Part shown: one piece after another, positions 1 to 8,298 of the stretch
Position numbering within the stretch: position 1 is the stretch's first letter
Layout: every line of letters begins with the position of its first letter
Assembly (NCBI RefSeq): GCF_023554555.1
Contig: NZ_JAMJWC010000001.1
Location: 1,178,001 to 1,242,000, forward strand
Reading direction: 5' to 3'
Length of the DNA: 64,000 nucleotides
Source: Sphingobacterium sp. lm-10
GTDB taxonomy: Bacteria > Bacteroidota > Bacteroidia > Sphingobacteriales > Sphingobacteriaceae
The notes under the pieces: generated by a model
Seen by the model: the letters and a program-made list of their open reading frames with translations, nothing else
What the model was told of the DNA's origin: nothing
Databases searched by the model: none
Program-made: the position numbers and the translations under genes

Positions 1-1602
1 TTGAAAGGAGAACACTTGTTAAGCCCGGTAGTAGACTTTGATTGGGCAGCGAGCTATTCTAAAGCATTGGAAGACCGCCCTAATGAAAGATACATACAAT
101 ACCAATCCCCAAACAATATCCGATTGGATCAGGACTTAAGCGATACATATCGTCCATTAGTGGTGGATCCTTATCAGGACTACTCCAGATTCAGCTTACA
201 TCAGCTCACTGCCAATCATAATTATACGGCGGAGGACGAGTTCGGCTTCAAAGCCAATGTTCGCTTGCCATTAAGCATTATTCCTGATCAAAAAGGAAGA
301 TTGCGCGCAGGTGTAAGAGTACGTGCCAAATCCAAATCAAGGGATAACATTTTCTATAACTACACGCCAATAGATGCTTTCGGAGCGATGAGCACCCTGC
401 CACTGGAGAACTGGAGTGGCGAGAATTACGCAGCGGGAAGTCAGTATACTCCGGGATCATTCGTAGATAAACGCTTCTTAGGTAGCTTAGACTTAACCAA
501 TCCTGCACTATTTAGAGAATCTGCCGACGCTTCAGAGTTTTTGGCTGTAAACTATCAGGCAAAGGAATTGATTATGGCGAGTTATCTACGCTGGGATCAG
601 CAGATTACGGATCAATTATCTGCTATCGCGGGATTGCGGATGGAGCACACCAGAATTAACTATACGGGTAACTACGTGGAAGGAGAAGAGGAACTTCTGG
701 GCGCAGTCAACAATAAAAATAATTACTTCAATTGGCTACCAAGTGTTAGCTTCAAATATGATGTGACCAATGATTTCATCTTGCGTGCTGCCTATACGAC
801 CAGTCTTGCTAGGCCTAACTATTATGCATTAGCACCCTATGTAAATAGTATTCCGGAAGACCGAGAAATTACGGCTGGAAACCCGAATTTAAAGGCAACG
901 TTCTCGCATAACTTCGACTTTATGGCAGAAAATTACTTCCAGAATGTCGGTTTGGTTTCTGGAGGCGTATTCTACAAACGCATGAAAAACTTTATCTATA
1001 ATTACAGTGATTTAAATTTCACGAATGAAAAGTTTGCGACTGCATTTCCCAATATATCTAACCCAATTCCTATTGATGCGACAGACCAATGGACGTTCGT
1101 GCAAGCACGTAATGGCGACAACGTAGATGTCTATGGCTTGGAAGTCGCCTTCCAACGTCAGCTAGATTTTTTACCTGGCCGCTTCCTAAAAGGGTTTGGA
1201 GTGTATGGTAATTATACCTTTATTAAATCAATTGCAAAAGGTATTACCACCGATGAAGGTGTAGAGCGTACGGGATTAGGACTGCCAAGAACAGCACCTC
1301 ACATGTTTAACGCCTCCATCTCTTGGGAGAATAACCGCTTCTCAGCACGTCTGTCCAGCAATTTTGCAGCAGCCTATTTGGATGAGATCGGCGAGACCGC
1401 TTTCAATGATTCGTACTACGACAAACAATTTTTCCTGGATGCCAATGCCTCCTACAAGATCACGCCAAAACTGCGTGTTTTCGGTGAAGCCAATAACCTA
1501 ACTAATCAGCCATTACGCTATTATCAGGGGAGCCGCGAATTAATGATGCAATTAGAGTATTACCGTGCGCGGTATACATTGGGTCTAAAATTTGATCTGT
1601 AG
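1..1602 (+). CDS. TonB-dependent receptor, C-terminal part (5' end outside window)
   Basis: The reading frame is open from the first base and has no signal peptide, carboxypeptidase-like domain or plug, so the gene begins upstream of the window; the first codon is only the edge. The 533 residues look like the outer-membrane beta-barrel of a TonB-dependent receptor: alternating aromatic strands, an NWLPS/YTTSLARP stretch typical of this barrel class, a GNPNL motif, and a C-terminal aromatic strand ending in KFDL. The barrel would import a ligand across the outer membrane using TonB energy. A secreted phosphatase and a phytase follow on the same strand, so an organophosphate or phytate-derived ligand is plausible, but that is inferred from neighbours only. 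An iron-siderophore ligand is also possible. Confidence 0.85.
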   Translation: MKGEHLLSPVVDFDWAASYSKALEDRPNERYIQYQSPNNIRLDQDLSDTYRPLVVDPYQDYSRFSLHQLTANHNYTAEDEFGFKANVRLPLSIIPDQKGRLRAGVRVRAKSKSRDNIFYNYTPIDAFGAMSTLPLENWSGENYAAGSQYTPGSFVDKRFLGSLDLTNPALFRESADASEFLAVNYQAKELIMASYLRWDQQITDQLSAIAGLRMEHTRINYTGNYVEGEEELLGAVNNKNNYFNWLPSVSFKYDVTNDFILRAAYTTSLARPNYYALAPYVNSIPEDREITAGNPNLKATFSHNFDFMAENYFQNVGLVSGGVFYKRMKNFIYNYSDLNFTNEKFATAFPNISNPIPIDATDQWTFVQARNGDNVDVYGLEVAFQRQLDFLPGRFLKGFGVYGNYTFIKSIAKGITTDEGVERTGLGLPRTAPHMFNASISWENNRFSARLSSNFAAAYLDEIGETAFNDSYYDKQFFLDANASYKITPKLRVFGEANNLTNQPLRYYQGSRELMMQLEYYRARYTLGLKFDL

Positions 1603-1619
1603 TCAAATAAATACAAACC

Positions 1620-1688
1620 GCTGATCTTAGCAGATCAGCATACAAAATCTAAAAATCAGGATGCAATGGAGTTTCGGCTTCATTGCAT
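1620..1688 (+). other. Two hairpins between receptor and phosphatase
   Basis: The 121-base gap holds two good stem-loops. At 1620-1639 the arms GCTGATCT and AGATCAGC form 8 pairs around a TAGC loop. At 1661-1688 the arms ATGCAATGGAG and CTTCATTGCAT form 11 pairs (one G-U) around TTTCGG. Neither is followed by a T-run on the plus strand, so they do not look like standard intrinsic terminators. They may act as RNA processing or attenuation elements that set different receptor and phosphatase levels. Confidence 0.4.
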
Positions 1689-1723
1689 TCGCGGTAATAA
1701 ACACATAACACCATCAAAAACAA

Positions 1724-2815
1724 ATGAGAAAATTGATATCTACTATTTTGCTTACGGCTTTTACCCTGCTTGCCTATGCACAGGAAGGCGGTGTCACCCC
1801 TTTTGAATACGAAAAACAGACGGGCTATTCGGGTAAAAATATTCCAGGAATGGTCTATCAGGAAGACAGCTTTAATTTTGTCGTGGTCGGCGATTTCGGA
1901 CGAGTTGGGGATTATTACCAACGCGATGTCGCTCGCGAGATGGGACATGCTACGGTCGTATTGGATGCGGACTTTATTCTTTCCGTCGGCGATAACTTCT
2001 ACCCGGACGGCGTTGAAAGTACGCGAGATTATCATTGGATATCTTCTTTCGAAGAAATATACAAAGATCCGAGCTTGTACAGAAGCTGGTATGTAGCATT
2101 GGGCAATCACGATTACCGTGGCAGTGTACAAGCACAAATCGACTACTCAAAAGTGAGCAGAAGATGGAATATGCCCGATCGATACTACAGCAAAACTTTT
2201 GAGCTGAAACATGGAAAAAAATTACAAATGATCGTGATAGACACGAATCCATTTATTAAAAGTTATCACAAAAACCCAGAAAAATACCTGGAAATCACTG
2301 AACAAGATACTGCAGCCCAACGTCAGTGGTTGGAGAAAGAGCTCGCAAACACCGACCCATCTATAGCGTGGAAAGTCGTTGTAGGGCATCACCCAATGTA
2401 TAGCGGTGGCGGACGTAAAGTGTCGACAGATACCAAAGATTTTGAAGCACAATTTGCCGATTTATTTGACAGGTACCAAGTAGATGCCTATATCTGCGGT
2501 CACGAGCATGATTTGCAAATCATCAAACCAGAAGGTCGTTATACGACACAATATCTTTCTGGAGCGGGTAGCGAAGTGCGTCAATCGGGCGAACGTGAAG
2601 GCACCCTATTTGCTGCTACCGAACCTGGCTTTATGACGTTCTCTGTTGTCGACGATCAGCTTACGGTACATGTGGTGAAGGCAGATTCTACGGGTGGTGA
2701 AGTGCTTTACCAACATCACGCATCAAAAGTAAACACTCCGGCCGTCAAGGAAATGGTAGAACAGCCTAAACCGGCCAATAATGTGCGTAAAACCACGAAA
2801 AAGAAAAGAAACTAA
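1724..2815 (+). CDS. Secreted metallophosphoesterase (purple acid phosphatase-like)
   Basis: A calcineurin-like phosphoesterase of 363 residues that should release phosphate from organic esters outside the cytoplasm. A signal peptide (MRKLISTILL... to AYAQ) covers about residues 1-20. The metal-binding motifs appear in order: GDFGRVG, SVGDNFYPDG, ALGNHD, VGHHPMYSGG and CGHEHD, matching the tartrate-resistant acid phosphatase branch of the family. The C-terminus is a short basic tail (KKTKKKKRN type). Its stop is followed 21 bases later by the phytase ATG, so the two are surely co-transcribed. Phytase would strip phosphate from inositol phosphates while this enzyme handles lower esters; that division of labour is inference. 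Start chosen at the ATG that gives a complete signal peptide. Confidence 0.88.
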   Translation: MRKLISTILLTAFTLLAYAQEGGVTPFEYEKQTGYSGKNIPGMVYQEDSFNFVVVGDFGRVGDYYQRDVAREMGHATVVLDADFILSVGDNFYPDGVESTRDYHWISSFEEIYKDPSLYRSWYVALGNHDYRGSVQAQIDYSKVSRRWNMPDRYYSKTFELKHGKKLQMIVIDTNPFIKSYHKNPEKYLEITEQDTAAQRQWLEKELANTDPSIAWKVVVGHHPMYSGGGRKVSTDTKDFEAQFADLFDRYQVDAYICGHEHDLQIIKPEGRYTTQYLSGAGSEVRQSGEREGTLFAATEPGFMTFSVVDDQLTVHVVKADSTGGEVLYQHHASKVNTPAVKEMVEQPKPANNVRKTTKKKRN

Positions 2816-2836
2816 TTGAGCAACTCCACGAAACAC

Positions 2837-3910
2837 ATGAAACAACTTATAGCTATTTGCTTAACAGCCGCCTTGATCGCTGCCTGCGGCGATCGGCTCG
2901 CCACCGTAGCGCCAAACGCACTGAAGCCCACTATCATCACGGAAGAAACGGCACACGATACCGACGATCCTGCATTTTGGATACACCCAGAAGATCCGAC
3001 CAAAAGCTTGGTGATCGGAACGGATAAAGAAGTAGGCGGCGGGCTGTACGTTTATGATCTCGAAGGAAAGATCATCAACAAATTTCTCGACATGCAGCGA
3101 CCTAATAACGTCGACGTGGCGTATGGTCTGGAAATCAACGGCGTCAAGACGGATATTGCAGTGACCACCGAACGTAAAGCGAATACGATCCGTATATTCT
3201 CTTTGCCGGACCTGAAGCCTATTGATAATGGGGGCATTCCTATTTTTGAGGGAGAACAGGGTGAAGATGAGCGAGACGGAATGGGTATCGCGTTATACAC
3301 GGAGAAAGCAGGTGCTGCCGGCAACACGATTTATGCTATCGTTGGCCGCAAGACCGGACCATCCGGTAGCTACTTATGGCAGTATAAATTATCGGCCGAT
3401 GCACAGGGCATCGTTCACGGGGAAGTCGTTCGGAAATTTGGCACCTATAGCGGTAACAAAGAAATTGAAGCCATAGCCGTAGATAATGAATTGGGTTATG
3501 TATACTACTCCGATGAGACTGCAGGCGTGCGTAAATACTATGCAAACCCCAATCAGGGGAATGAAGAATTAGCTTTCTTTGGTCAAGAAGATGCGTTACG
3601 CGACCACGAAGGGATTGCGATCTATAAAAAAGAAGGCGATGCGGGATACATACTGGTATCTGATCAGCAGAATAATTCTTTCCTGGTGTACGACAGAGCG
3701 GGCACCGATGGGAATCCTCATATGCATACCCTATTGGCAGAAATTCCAGTTTCTGCGATAGAGTGCGATGGCGCAGATGCCGTTAACATGAATCTGGGAC
3801 CAAAATTTCCGGAAGGCATGCTGGTCGCCATGAGTAATGGTCGGGTATTCCATTACTACGACTGGCGTATCGTCCAACAATGGATTGATGAGCATCCAAT
3901 CAAGAAGTAA
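2837..3910 (+). CDS. Beta-propeller phytase (3-phytase) lipoprotein
   Basis: A phytase-like protein of 357 residues that hydrolyses phytate (inositol hexakisphosphate) and releases phosphate. The N-terminus is a lipoprotein signal with lipobox LIAAC (Cys17), so it is probably surface or outer-membrane anchored. The motif DTDDPAFWIHPEDP followed by GTDKEVGG is characteristic of calcium-dependent beta-propeller phytases (PF02333 type), and repeated blades with ERKANTIRIF and LGYVYYSDET patterns fit a six-bladed propeller. A TTG codon at 2816 is also in frame, but the ATG at 2837 gives a clean lipoprotein signal and is preferred. It is the last gene of the phosphate-scavenging set and is followed by a terminator. 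Confidence 0.88.
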   Translation: MKQLIAICLTAALIAACGDRLATVAPNALKPTIITEETAHDTDDPAFWIHPEDPTKSLVIGTDKEVGGGLYVYDLEGKIINKFLDMQRPNNVDVAYGLEINGVKTDIAVTTERKANTIRIFSLPDLKPIDNGGIPIFEGEQGEDERDGMGIALYTEKAGAAGNTIYAIVGRKTGPSGSYLWQYKLSADAQGIVHGEVVRKFGTYSGNKEIEAIAVDNELGYVYYSDETAGVRKYYANPNQGNEELAFFGQEDALRDHEGIAIYKKEGDAGYILVSDQQNNSFLVYDRAGTDGNPHMHTLLAEIPVSAIECDGADAVNMNLGPKFPEGMLVAMSNGRVFHYYDWRIVQQWIDEHPIKK

Positions 3911-3927
3911 ACTATTCGCTGATCTGA

Positions 3928-3964
3928 AAGCGGCTCTTTTTAAAAGAGCCGCTTCTAATTTTTT
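3928..3964 (+). terminator. Intrinsic terminator after the phytase gene
   Basis: An almost perfect palindrome at 3928-3954 has arms AAGCGGCTCTTTT and AAAAGAGCCGCTT, and a run of six T follows at 3959-3964. It sits 18 bases after the phytase stop. Because the arms are symmetrical it may also stop transcripts of the convergent S41 peptidase gene from the other side. Confidence 0.9.
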
Positions 3965-3983
3965 AGCTTAATAAGCGAATACA

Positions 3984-5024
3984 CTAAGCTCCCTCCTCGA
4001 ACCAGGCTATCGCGGCTTTTACCTTGGCATCCTCCGCTAGAGATTCAAAATTATCTCCTCCTTTTATATATACGTCAGGCGTAACGGAGCCTTCATATAC
4101 TATCCCTTCCCTATCCTTAACAAGCCCCGCGGCAAAGTTTAATGAGGCGCCATTACTAAACCGAATCAATCTGGTGATATTAGACGAATAGCGACTCGTT
4201 TCTTCACCAAAGAATCGGACATTGTCTAACCCTTTTAAGGCCATTGCTGTCTGAGAAGAGGCACTACCATTTAGTGGGCCAATCAGCACTGCAATTTTTT
4301 GCTTATTAAAACTACACCGGTTTGCCGTTTTTCCGAGATAGGTATCACCCTCGTAGAGTTGGCCGTCGATCAGTTGGTAGGTAGATTCTGTTCCATTTCC
4401 CCAAACCACATCAAACACCTTTCCATCACCAATCAAGACGCTTATGCTATTTAACAAGAGCGGCATATTACCTCCCATACTCAGTCGTAAATCCAGAATT
4501 AATCCGTTTAGGTTATGCGATTCTAAGGCGCAGATGGTATCTTGAATCTGTTGGGCCATACCAGAAATAAAGTCTACCGCCTTTGTATGATCAGAAAAAG
4601 CTTCCATTGGAATTTGCGGAGACGGAATAGACACGTACCCATATTGATTAGCGATTAGAGTCGATCGAAAAGCAAATGCTTCATCGTAAGCAAACTTCAA
4701 GAGCACGGTATCTGTCTCAGCATCGTCTGGTCTGTCAGACAAAAATATATGATGATCTCGCATAAGCATACCATGATGATCTCCTATATCCGTTAACATC
4801 TGTTGCACCAAAGGCGCAATAGCACCCTTAAAATCATTAATATTAACGGAATCGCGACGTCGCTTGTAAAGCTCTTTGTCGAACTTATCTTTATAAATGG
4901 ACTCAGTCCCCAATAAATGAATAATGGAATCCAACATAACACGTTGCTGCGCCATACAGCTGTTACCTGTAGAAAACGTAAAGAGCAATAACGCCGCTAG
5001 CTTGAACACAAAGTTCTTGTTCAT
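3984..5024 (-). CDS. Secreted S41 family peptidase (tail-specific protease-like)
   Basis: A 346-residue serine peptidase of the S41 (C-terminal processing) type. A signal sequence spans about residues 1-25; Cys23 sits in a weak lipobox (GNSC). The core motifs are LILDLRLSMGGNM (residues 175-187), which forms the oxyanion region, and GPLNGSASSQTAMAL (249-263), whose Ser256 or Ser257 is the likely nucleophile, followed by FGEETSRYSS and SVTPDVYI, both usual near the end of the domain. I see no PDZ domain, so it is smaller than classical Prc/CtpA enzymes and resembles the short secreted S41 proteins common in Bacteroidota. The substrate is unknown. It stands alone, facing away from the response-regulator gene. 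Confidence 0.85.
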   Translation of the reverse strand: MNKNFVFKLAALLLFTFSTGNSCMAQQRVMLDSIIHLLGTESIYKDKFDKELYKRRRDSVNINDFKGAIAPLVQQMLTDIGDHHGMLMRDHHIFLSDRPDDAETDTVLLKFAYDEAFAFRSTLIANQYGYVSIPSPQIPMEAFSDHTKAVDFISGMAQQIQDTICALESHNLNGLILDLRLSMGGNMPLLLNSISVLIGDGKVFDVVWGNGTESTYQLIDGQLYEGDTYLGKTANRCSFNKQKIAVLIGPLNGSASSQTAMALKGLDNVRFFGEETSRYSSNITRLIRFSNGASLNFAAGLVKDREGIVYEGSVTPDVYIKGGDNFESLAEDAKVKAAIAWFEEGA

Positions 5025-5229
5025 TTAAAGAAATCTATTTAGGATGAAATAATAATTTGTCACAATAATACGAAAATATTAGTAATAGTATTTGTACATC
5101 ATGGATACGCGTTATTATCCTATTGTGATCACATGAATGCTAAAACAGAAATTTTCTTAAAACATAAAAATTCATCATCATAGTTCTATTTTAGCATAAT
5201 TTGGCGATTCTTATATTTAAATTTACAAT
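5025..5229. promoter_or_regulatory. Divergent promoter region with a TGTGATCACA palindrome
   Basis: This 205-base A+T-rich gap separates the S41 peptidase and the response regulator and must hold both promoters. A perfect 10-base palindrome TGTGATCACA lies at 5124-5133, near the centre, and could be a regulator site; it looks like two Crp half-sites without the usual 6-base spacer. Upstream of the response regulator there is TAATTTGG, one base short of the Bacteroidota -7 consensus TAnnTTTG. Confidence 0.3.
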
Positions 5230-5910
5230 ATGAATATCCTGATTATAGAAGATGACCTTCGTGTGGCCGAGCTCCTACAACGAGGCCTCGCAGAGCAGAG
5301 CTTTGTGCCGGCAATTGCTTATGATGGACACTCAGGCGTAAAACTTGCTCTCCAAAACGATTACGATTTGATCATTACGGATATAATTCTACCCAAATTA
5401 GACGGTATTGATCTTTGCAGACAAATACGCCAGACAAAACCAGATATACCAATTATCATGCTTACTGCCTTGGGTACGACCGATGACAAAATAGAAGGTT
5501 TCGATGCGGGTGCAGATGATTATTTAGTCAAACCATTTGAAATGAGGGAATTGTTTGTGCGGATACGAGCATTACTCAAACGAAATTCAAGAGTAGTGAA
5601 TCAAGTGGGTTTTGTAATACGTTATGCAGATCTGGAAATGAACCTGAATACAAAAAGGGTTAAAAGAGGTAATCAGGAAATCAGTTTGACACCCAAAGAA
5701 TTCAAGTTGCTGGAGTACATGATGCTCAATCCCGAAAGAGTACTTTCTCGTGTAGAGATTGCCGAAAAAGTCTGGGATACCCATTTTGATACAGGAACCA
5801 ATTTCATGAATGTTTACATCAACTATCTGAGAAAGAAGATAGATCGGGAATTTGAACAAAAATTGATTCATACCAAGTCTGGTATGGGATTCATGCTAAA
5901 TCTCGAATAA
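5230..5910 (+). CDS. OmpR/PhoB-type response regulator
   Basis: A two-component response regulator of 226 residues. The receiver domain (residues 1-115) has the acidic pocket IIEDD (7-9), the phosphoacceptor Asp51 in DLIITDIILP, the conserved Thr in MLTALG and the Lys in YLVKPF. The C-terminal winged helix (about 128-225) has LTPKEFKLLEYMMLNP and the YINYLRKKID recognition-helix region of the OmpR class. Phosphorylation by the next gene's kinase should switch its DNA binding. The stop codon overlaps the kinase start by one base (TAATG), so the two proteins are translationally coupled. The sequence resembles CusR/CopR-like members, but its targets are unknown; the MgtC/MgtA genes downstream are possible targets by position only. 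Confidence 0.93.
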   Translation: MNILIIEDDLRVAELLQRGLAEQSFVPAIAYDGHSGVKLALQNDYDLIITDIILPKLDGIDLCRQIRQTKPDIPIIMLTALGTTDDKIEGFDAGADDYLVKPFEMRELFVRIRALLKRNSRVVNQVGFVIRYADLEMNLNTKRVKRGNQEISLTPKEFKLLEYMMLNPERVLSRVEIAEKVWDTHFDTGTNFMNVYINYLRKKIDREFEQKLIHTKSGMGFMLNLE

Positions 5911-7280
5911 TGCAGATCAGAACGAAGCTTACCATACTGTTTACTATTATCACAGCCACTATCCTACTGGCATTTGCTTTTGTTATTTATTATTCTGCGA
6001 AAGAAAGTAGAAGAAAAGAATTCAATACACTCTTGAGTAAAGAGGCATACACAAAAGCCAATGTCTTTCTTAAAGCGAAAGTTGATAGAGAAACTTTACA
6101 GGAAATCTATCGAAATAACCGAAAGATCTTAAATGAGGTAGAGGTGGCCATATACGACACCGATTTTAACCTTATCTATCATGATGCTGTTGACATCGAT
6201 TTCGTTAAGGAAACAGCGAATATGTTAGCAAACATCCGTACAAAAGGAGAAATTAGTTTTTATCAGGATGACTGGCAGGTTGTCGGCCTTCTTTACACTT
6301 ACGAAGGACAACAATACATCATTACGGCTGCTGCGTATGATCAATATGGTTACAGTAAGCTTGACAACCTACTTAAGACGATTATATCAGTATTTATTAT
6401 TTCGATGTTAGTGCTCTACTTCGCGGGTAGGTTATTTTCAAGAAAAGCTTTTGAACCCATAAAACAGATGACAGATAGGGCAAGCGATATTTCCGCTACC
6501 AATTTGGACTTACGTTTGGATACTCATGGTGATAAAGACGAACTATCAAAATTAGCAAGCACATTCAACGAAATGTTGGAGCGATTGGAAAAATCATTTG
6601 ATGCGCAAAAGCATTTTGTTTCCAATATTTCCCACGAATTACGCACACCTCTGGCAGCCATTATAGCTGAGTTGGAACTTTCAACTAATAAGGATCGCGC
6701 TTTAGCAGACTATAAAAGTGCAGTGATTAAAGCCCTAGACGACGCAAAAAAAATCGCCCGCTTGTCCAACAGTTTACTAGACTTGGCAAAGGCTAGCTAT
6801 GACCCCTCAGAAATTTCCTTTAAACCGGTGCGTATAGATGAAGTATTGCTGGATGCTCGTCAGCAGATCCAGAAGATAAACCCTAATTATAAAATTGATA
6901 TTCACTTCGAAAATGACTTTGAAAATGATGATCATATTCTGGTTAACGGAAATGAGTATCTTTTGAAAGTGGCATTTGCCAATCTGTTTGATAATGGCTG
7001 TAAATTTTCAACCGACAAACAAAGCACTGTTTCTATCTATTTTGGTCAAGGAAAAATCATACTACGTTTCTCGGACAAGGGCATTGGCATTGCCGACGAT
7101 GAGCTGGATAAAATTTTCAGCCCATTTTATCGCGGGAAAAACAGAACATTTACTGATGGCAACGGCATCGGACTTTCCCTCACACAAAAGATTGTAAGTT
7201 TACACAAAGGAATTCTTTCGGTTACCTCTGTAAAAAATGAAGAAACAACTTTTGTGATAGAGTTGTCAAGCATGGCCTAG
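5910..7280 (+). CDS. Membrane sensor histidine kinase
   Basis: The 456-residue partner kinase of the preceding regulator. Transmembrane helix 1 covers about residues 8-28, a periplasmic sensor about 30-150, helix 2 about 153-172, then a HAMP linker (AFEPIKQMTDRASDI). The HisKA domain carries the phosphoacceptor His242 in NISHELRTPLAA. The ATPase domain shows an N-box (NLFDNGCKFS), a G1 box (FSDKGIGIADDEL) and a G2 region (GNGIGLSLTQKIV). The periplasmic domain has no family I recognise, so the stimulus cannot be named. The whole set of catalytic motifs is present, so it should be an active kinase. Confidence 0.93.
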   Translation: MQIRTKLTILFTIITATILLAFAFVIYYSAKESRRKEFNTLLSKEAYTKANVFLKAKVDRETLQEIYRNNRKILNEVEVAIYDTDFNLIYHDAVDIDFVKETANMLANIRTKGEISFYQDDWQVVGLLYTYEGQQYIITAAAYDQYGYSKLDNLLKTIISVFIISMLVLYFAGRLFSRKAFEPIKQMTDRASDISATNLDLRLDTHGDKDELSKLASTFNEMLERLEKSFDAQKHFVSNISHELRTPLAAIIAELELSTNKDRALADYKSAVIKALDDAKKIARLSNSLLDLAKASYDPSEISFKPVRIDEVLLDARQQIQKINPNYKIDIHFENDFENDDHILVNGNEYLLKVAFANLFDNGCKFSTDKQSTVSIYFGQGKIILRFSDKGIGIADDELDKIFSPFYRGKNRTFTDGNGIGLSLTQKIVSLHKGILSVTSVKNEETTFVIELSSMA

Positions 7281-7441
7281 ACGAGCTGTTGCGGACCTAT
7301 TTAAAGACTTCAACAAAAGAGCCAACACTCCCTGGATATCGTGCACTGATGGGGTATAATGCTATTCCTATCTATACCAATACGATCAACTTTTCCGTAG
7401 AATTGATCACCTCACGAATGAATAACTCCTCACCTCTCTAA
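7280..7441 (+). pseudogene. Possible gene remnant between kinase and mgtC-like gene
   Basis: Immediately after the kinase stop, in another frame, 53 sense codons run without a start codon near their beginning and end in TAA at 7439-7441. The translation (with segments such as LRTYLKTSTKEP and GYRALMGYNAIP) looks protein-like in composition but I recognise no family. It may be the 3' remnant of a deleted gene, or chance. The rest of the 249-base gap up to 7529 holds the promoter of the next gene; no hairpin is evident. Confidence 0.2.
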
Positions 7442-7529
7442 TAAAATTCTAATGTTTTTCTGTCGGTATGCTAACGATGGTTGCTGACTGTAATTTGGAA
7501 CTTTGCATTGCATAATAAATACAAGGGCG

Positions 7530-8243
7530 ATGTTAGCGTTAACTATTACAGATTTTTCATTGCGCCTGATTACAGGGATGTTGCTTGGATCTGCTGTTGG
7601 AATGGAGAGACATTGGCGACAAAAAAGTGCGGGGTTACGAACCAACACTCTTGTGTCATTAGGTGCAACTGCGTTTATACTATTATCTATTGAAATCGGT
7701 GGCGATTCTACTGGAAGAATTGCGTCCTACATCGTCAGTGGAATTGGCTTTCTTGGAGCCGGTGTCATCATGAAAGATGGTCTTAATGTTTCGGGGCTAA
7801 ATACTGCCGCGACAATATGGTGTTCGGCAGCTGTAGGAGCGTTAAGCGGGATGGGAAAGTTTTCGCAGGCCGCCTTAGTCGCTATCGTCATTATGCTAAC
7901 GCATATTGTACTACGGCCTGTTGGTATTTGGCTCAACAGATTATCATTTGTCAAATCGCCTAATGTACCTACTGAATATCTTTTTATCATAAAGTGTAGA
8001 CCTGAAGTAGAAAATGCCATCCGCATACTATTAATGCAAATGTTGGGTGATGAGGAAAAAGTATTGCTCAGGTCTTTAAGTAGCGATGATGCAGAAGAAG
8101 GCAAACAGACGCTAATAGCGGCAGAGATAAAGGCACTGTCTCCACAGGATAGTTTCATGGAGCGGATCGCCAGTCGGCTTACAATAGAAGATAAAGTATC
8201 CAAAGTTAGCTGGCAGATCATCGGAACTGAGTCCGAGTTATGA
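7530..8243 (+). CDS. MgtC/SapB-family inner membrane protein
   Basis: A 237-residue MgtC-family protein. The N-terminal hydrophobic part has the family signature: LITGMLLGSAVGMER, then the polar stretch RQKSAGLRTNTLVSLGA, then SGIGFLGAGVIMK and GLNTAATIW, giving four or five membrane helices in residues 5-135. The C-terminal soluble part (about 145-235) is an ACT-like regulatory domain. In studied bacteria MgtC acts in adaptation to low Mg2+ and modulates the F-type ATP synthase. A TTG at 7503 is in frame, but the ATG at 7530, preceded by AAGG, better fits the family N-terminus. It lies 55 bases upstream of the Mg2+ ATPase gene on the same strand, the classical mgtC-mgt pairing. Confidence 0.88.
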   Translation: MLALTITDFSLRLITGMLLGSAVGMERHWRQKSAGLRTNTLVSLGATAFILLSIEIGGDSTGRIASYIVSGIGFLGAGVIMKDGLNVSGLNTAATIWCSAAVGALSGMGKFSQAALVAIVIMLTHIVLRPVGIWLNRLSFVKSPNVPTEYLFIIKCRPEVENAIRILLMQMLGDEEKVLLRSLSSDDAEEGKQTLIAAEIKALSPQDSFMERIASRLTIEDKVSKVSWQIIGTESEL

Positions 8244-8298
8244 TTAATTCATAGATAACATTTGTATAAATCAATTAACACATAAAAATAATAAAGAC

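Noticed and set aside
1649..2137. Minus-strand 162-codon frame opposite the phosphatase
   Set aside because: Antisense shadow of a well-supported metallophosphatase gene; no recognisable motif.
5124..5133. Canonical Crp binding site
   Set aside because: The half-sites TGTGA and TCACA abut with no 6-base spacer, so it is reported only as a palindrome.
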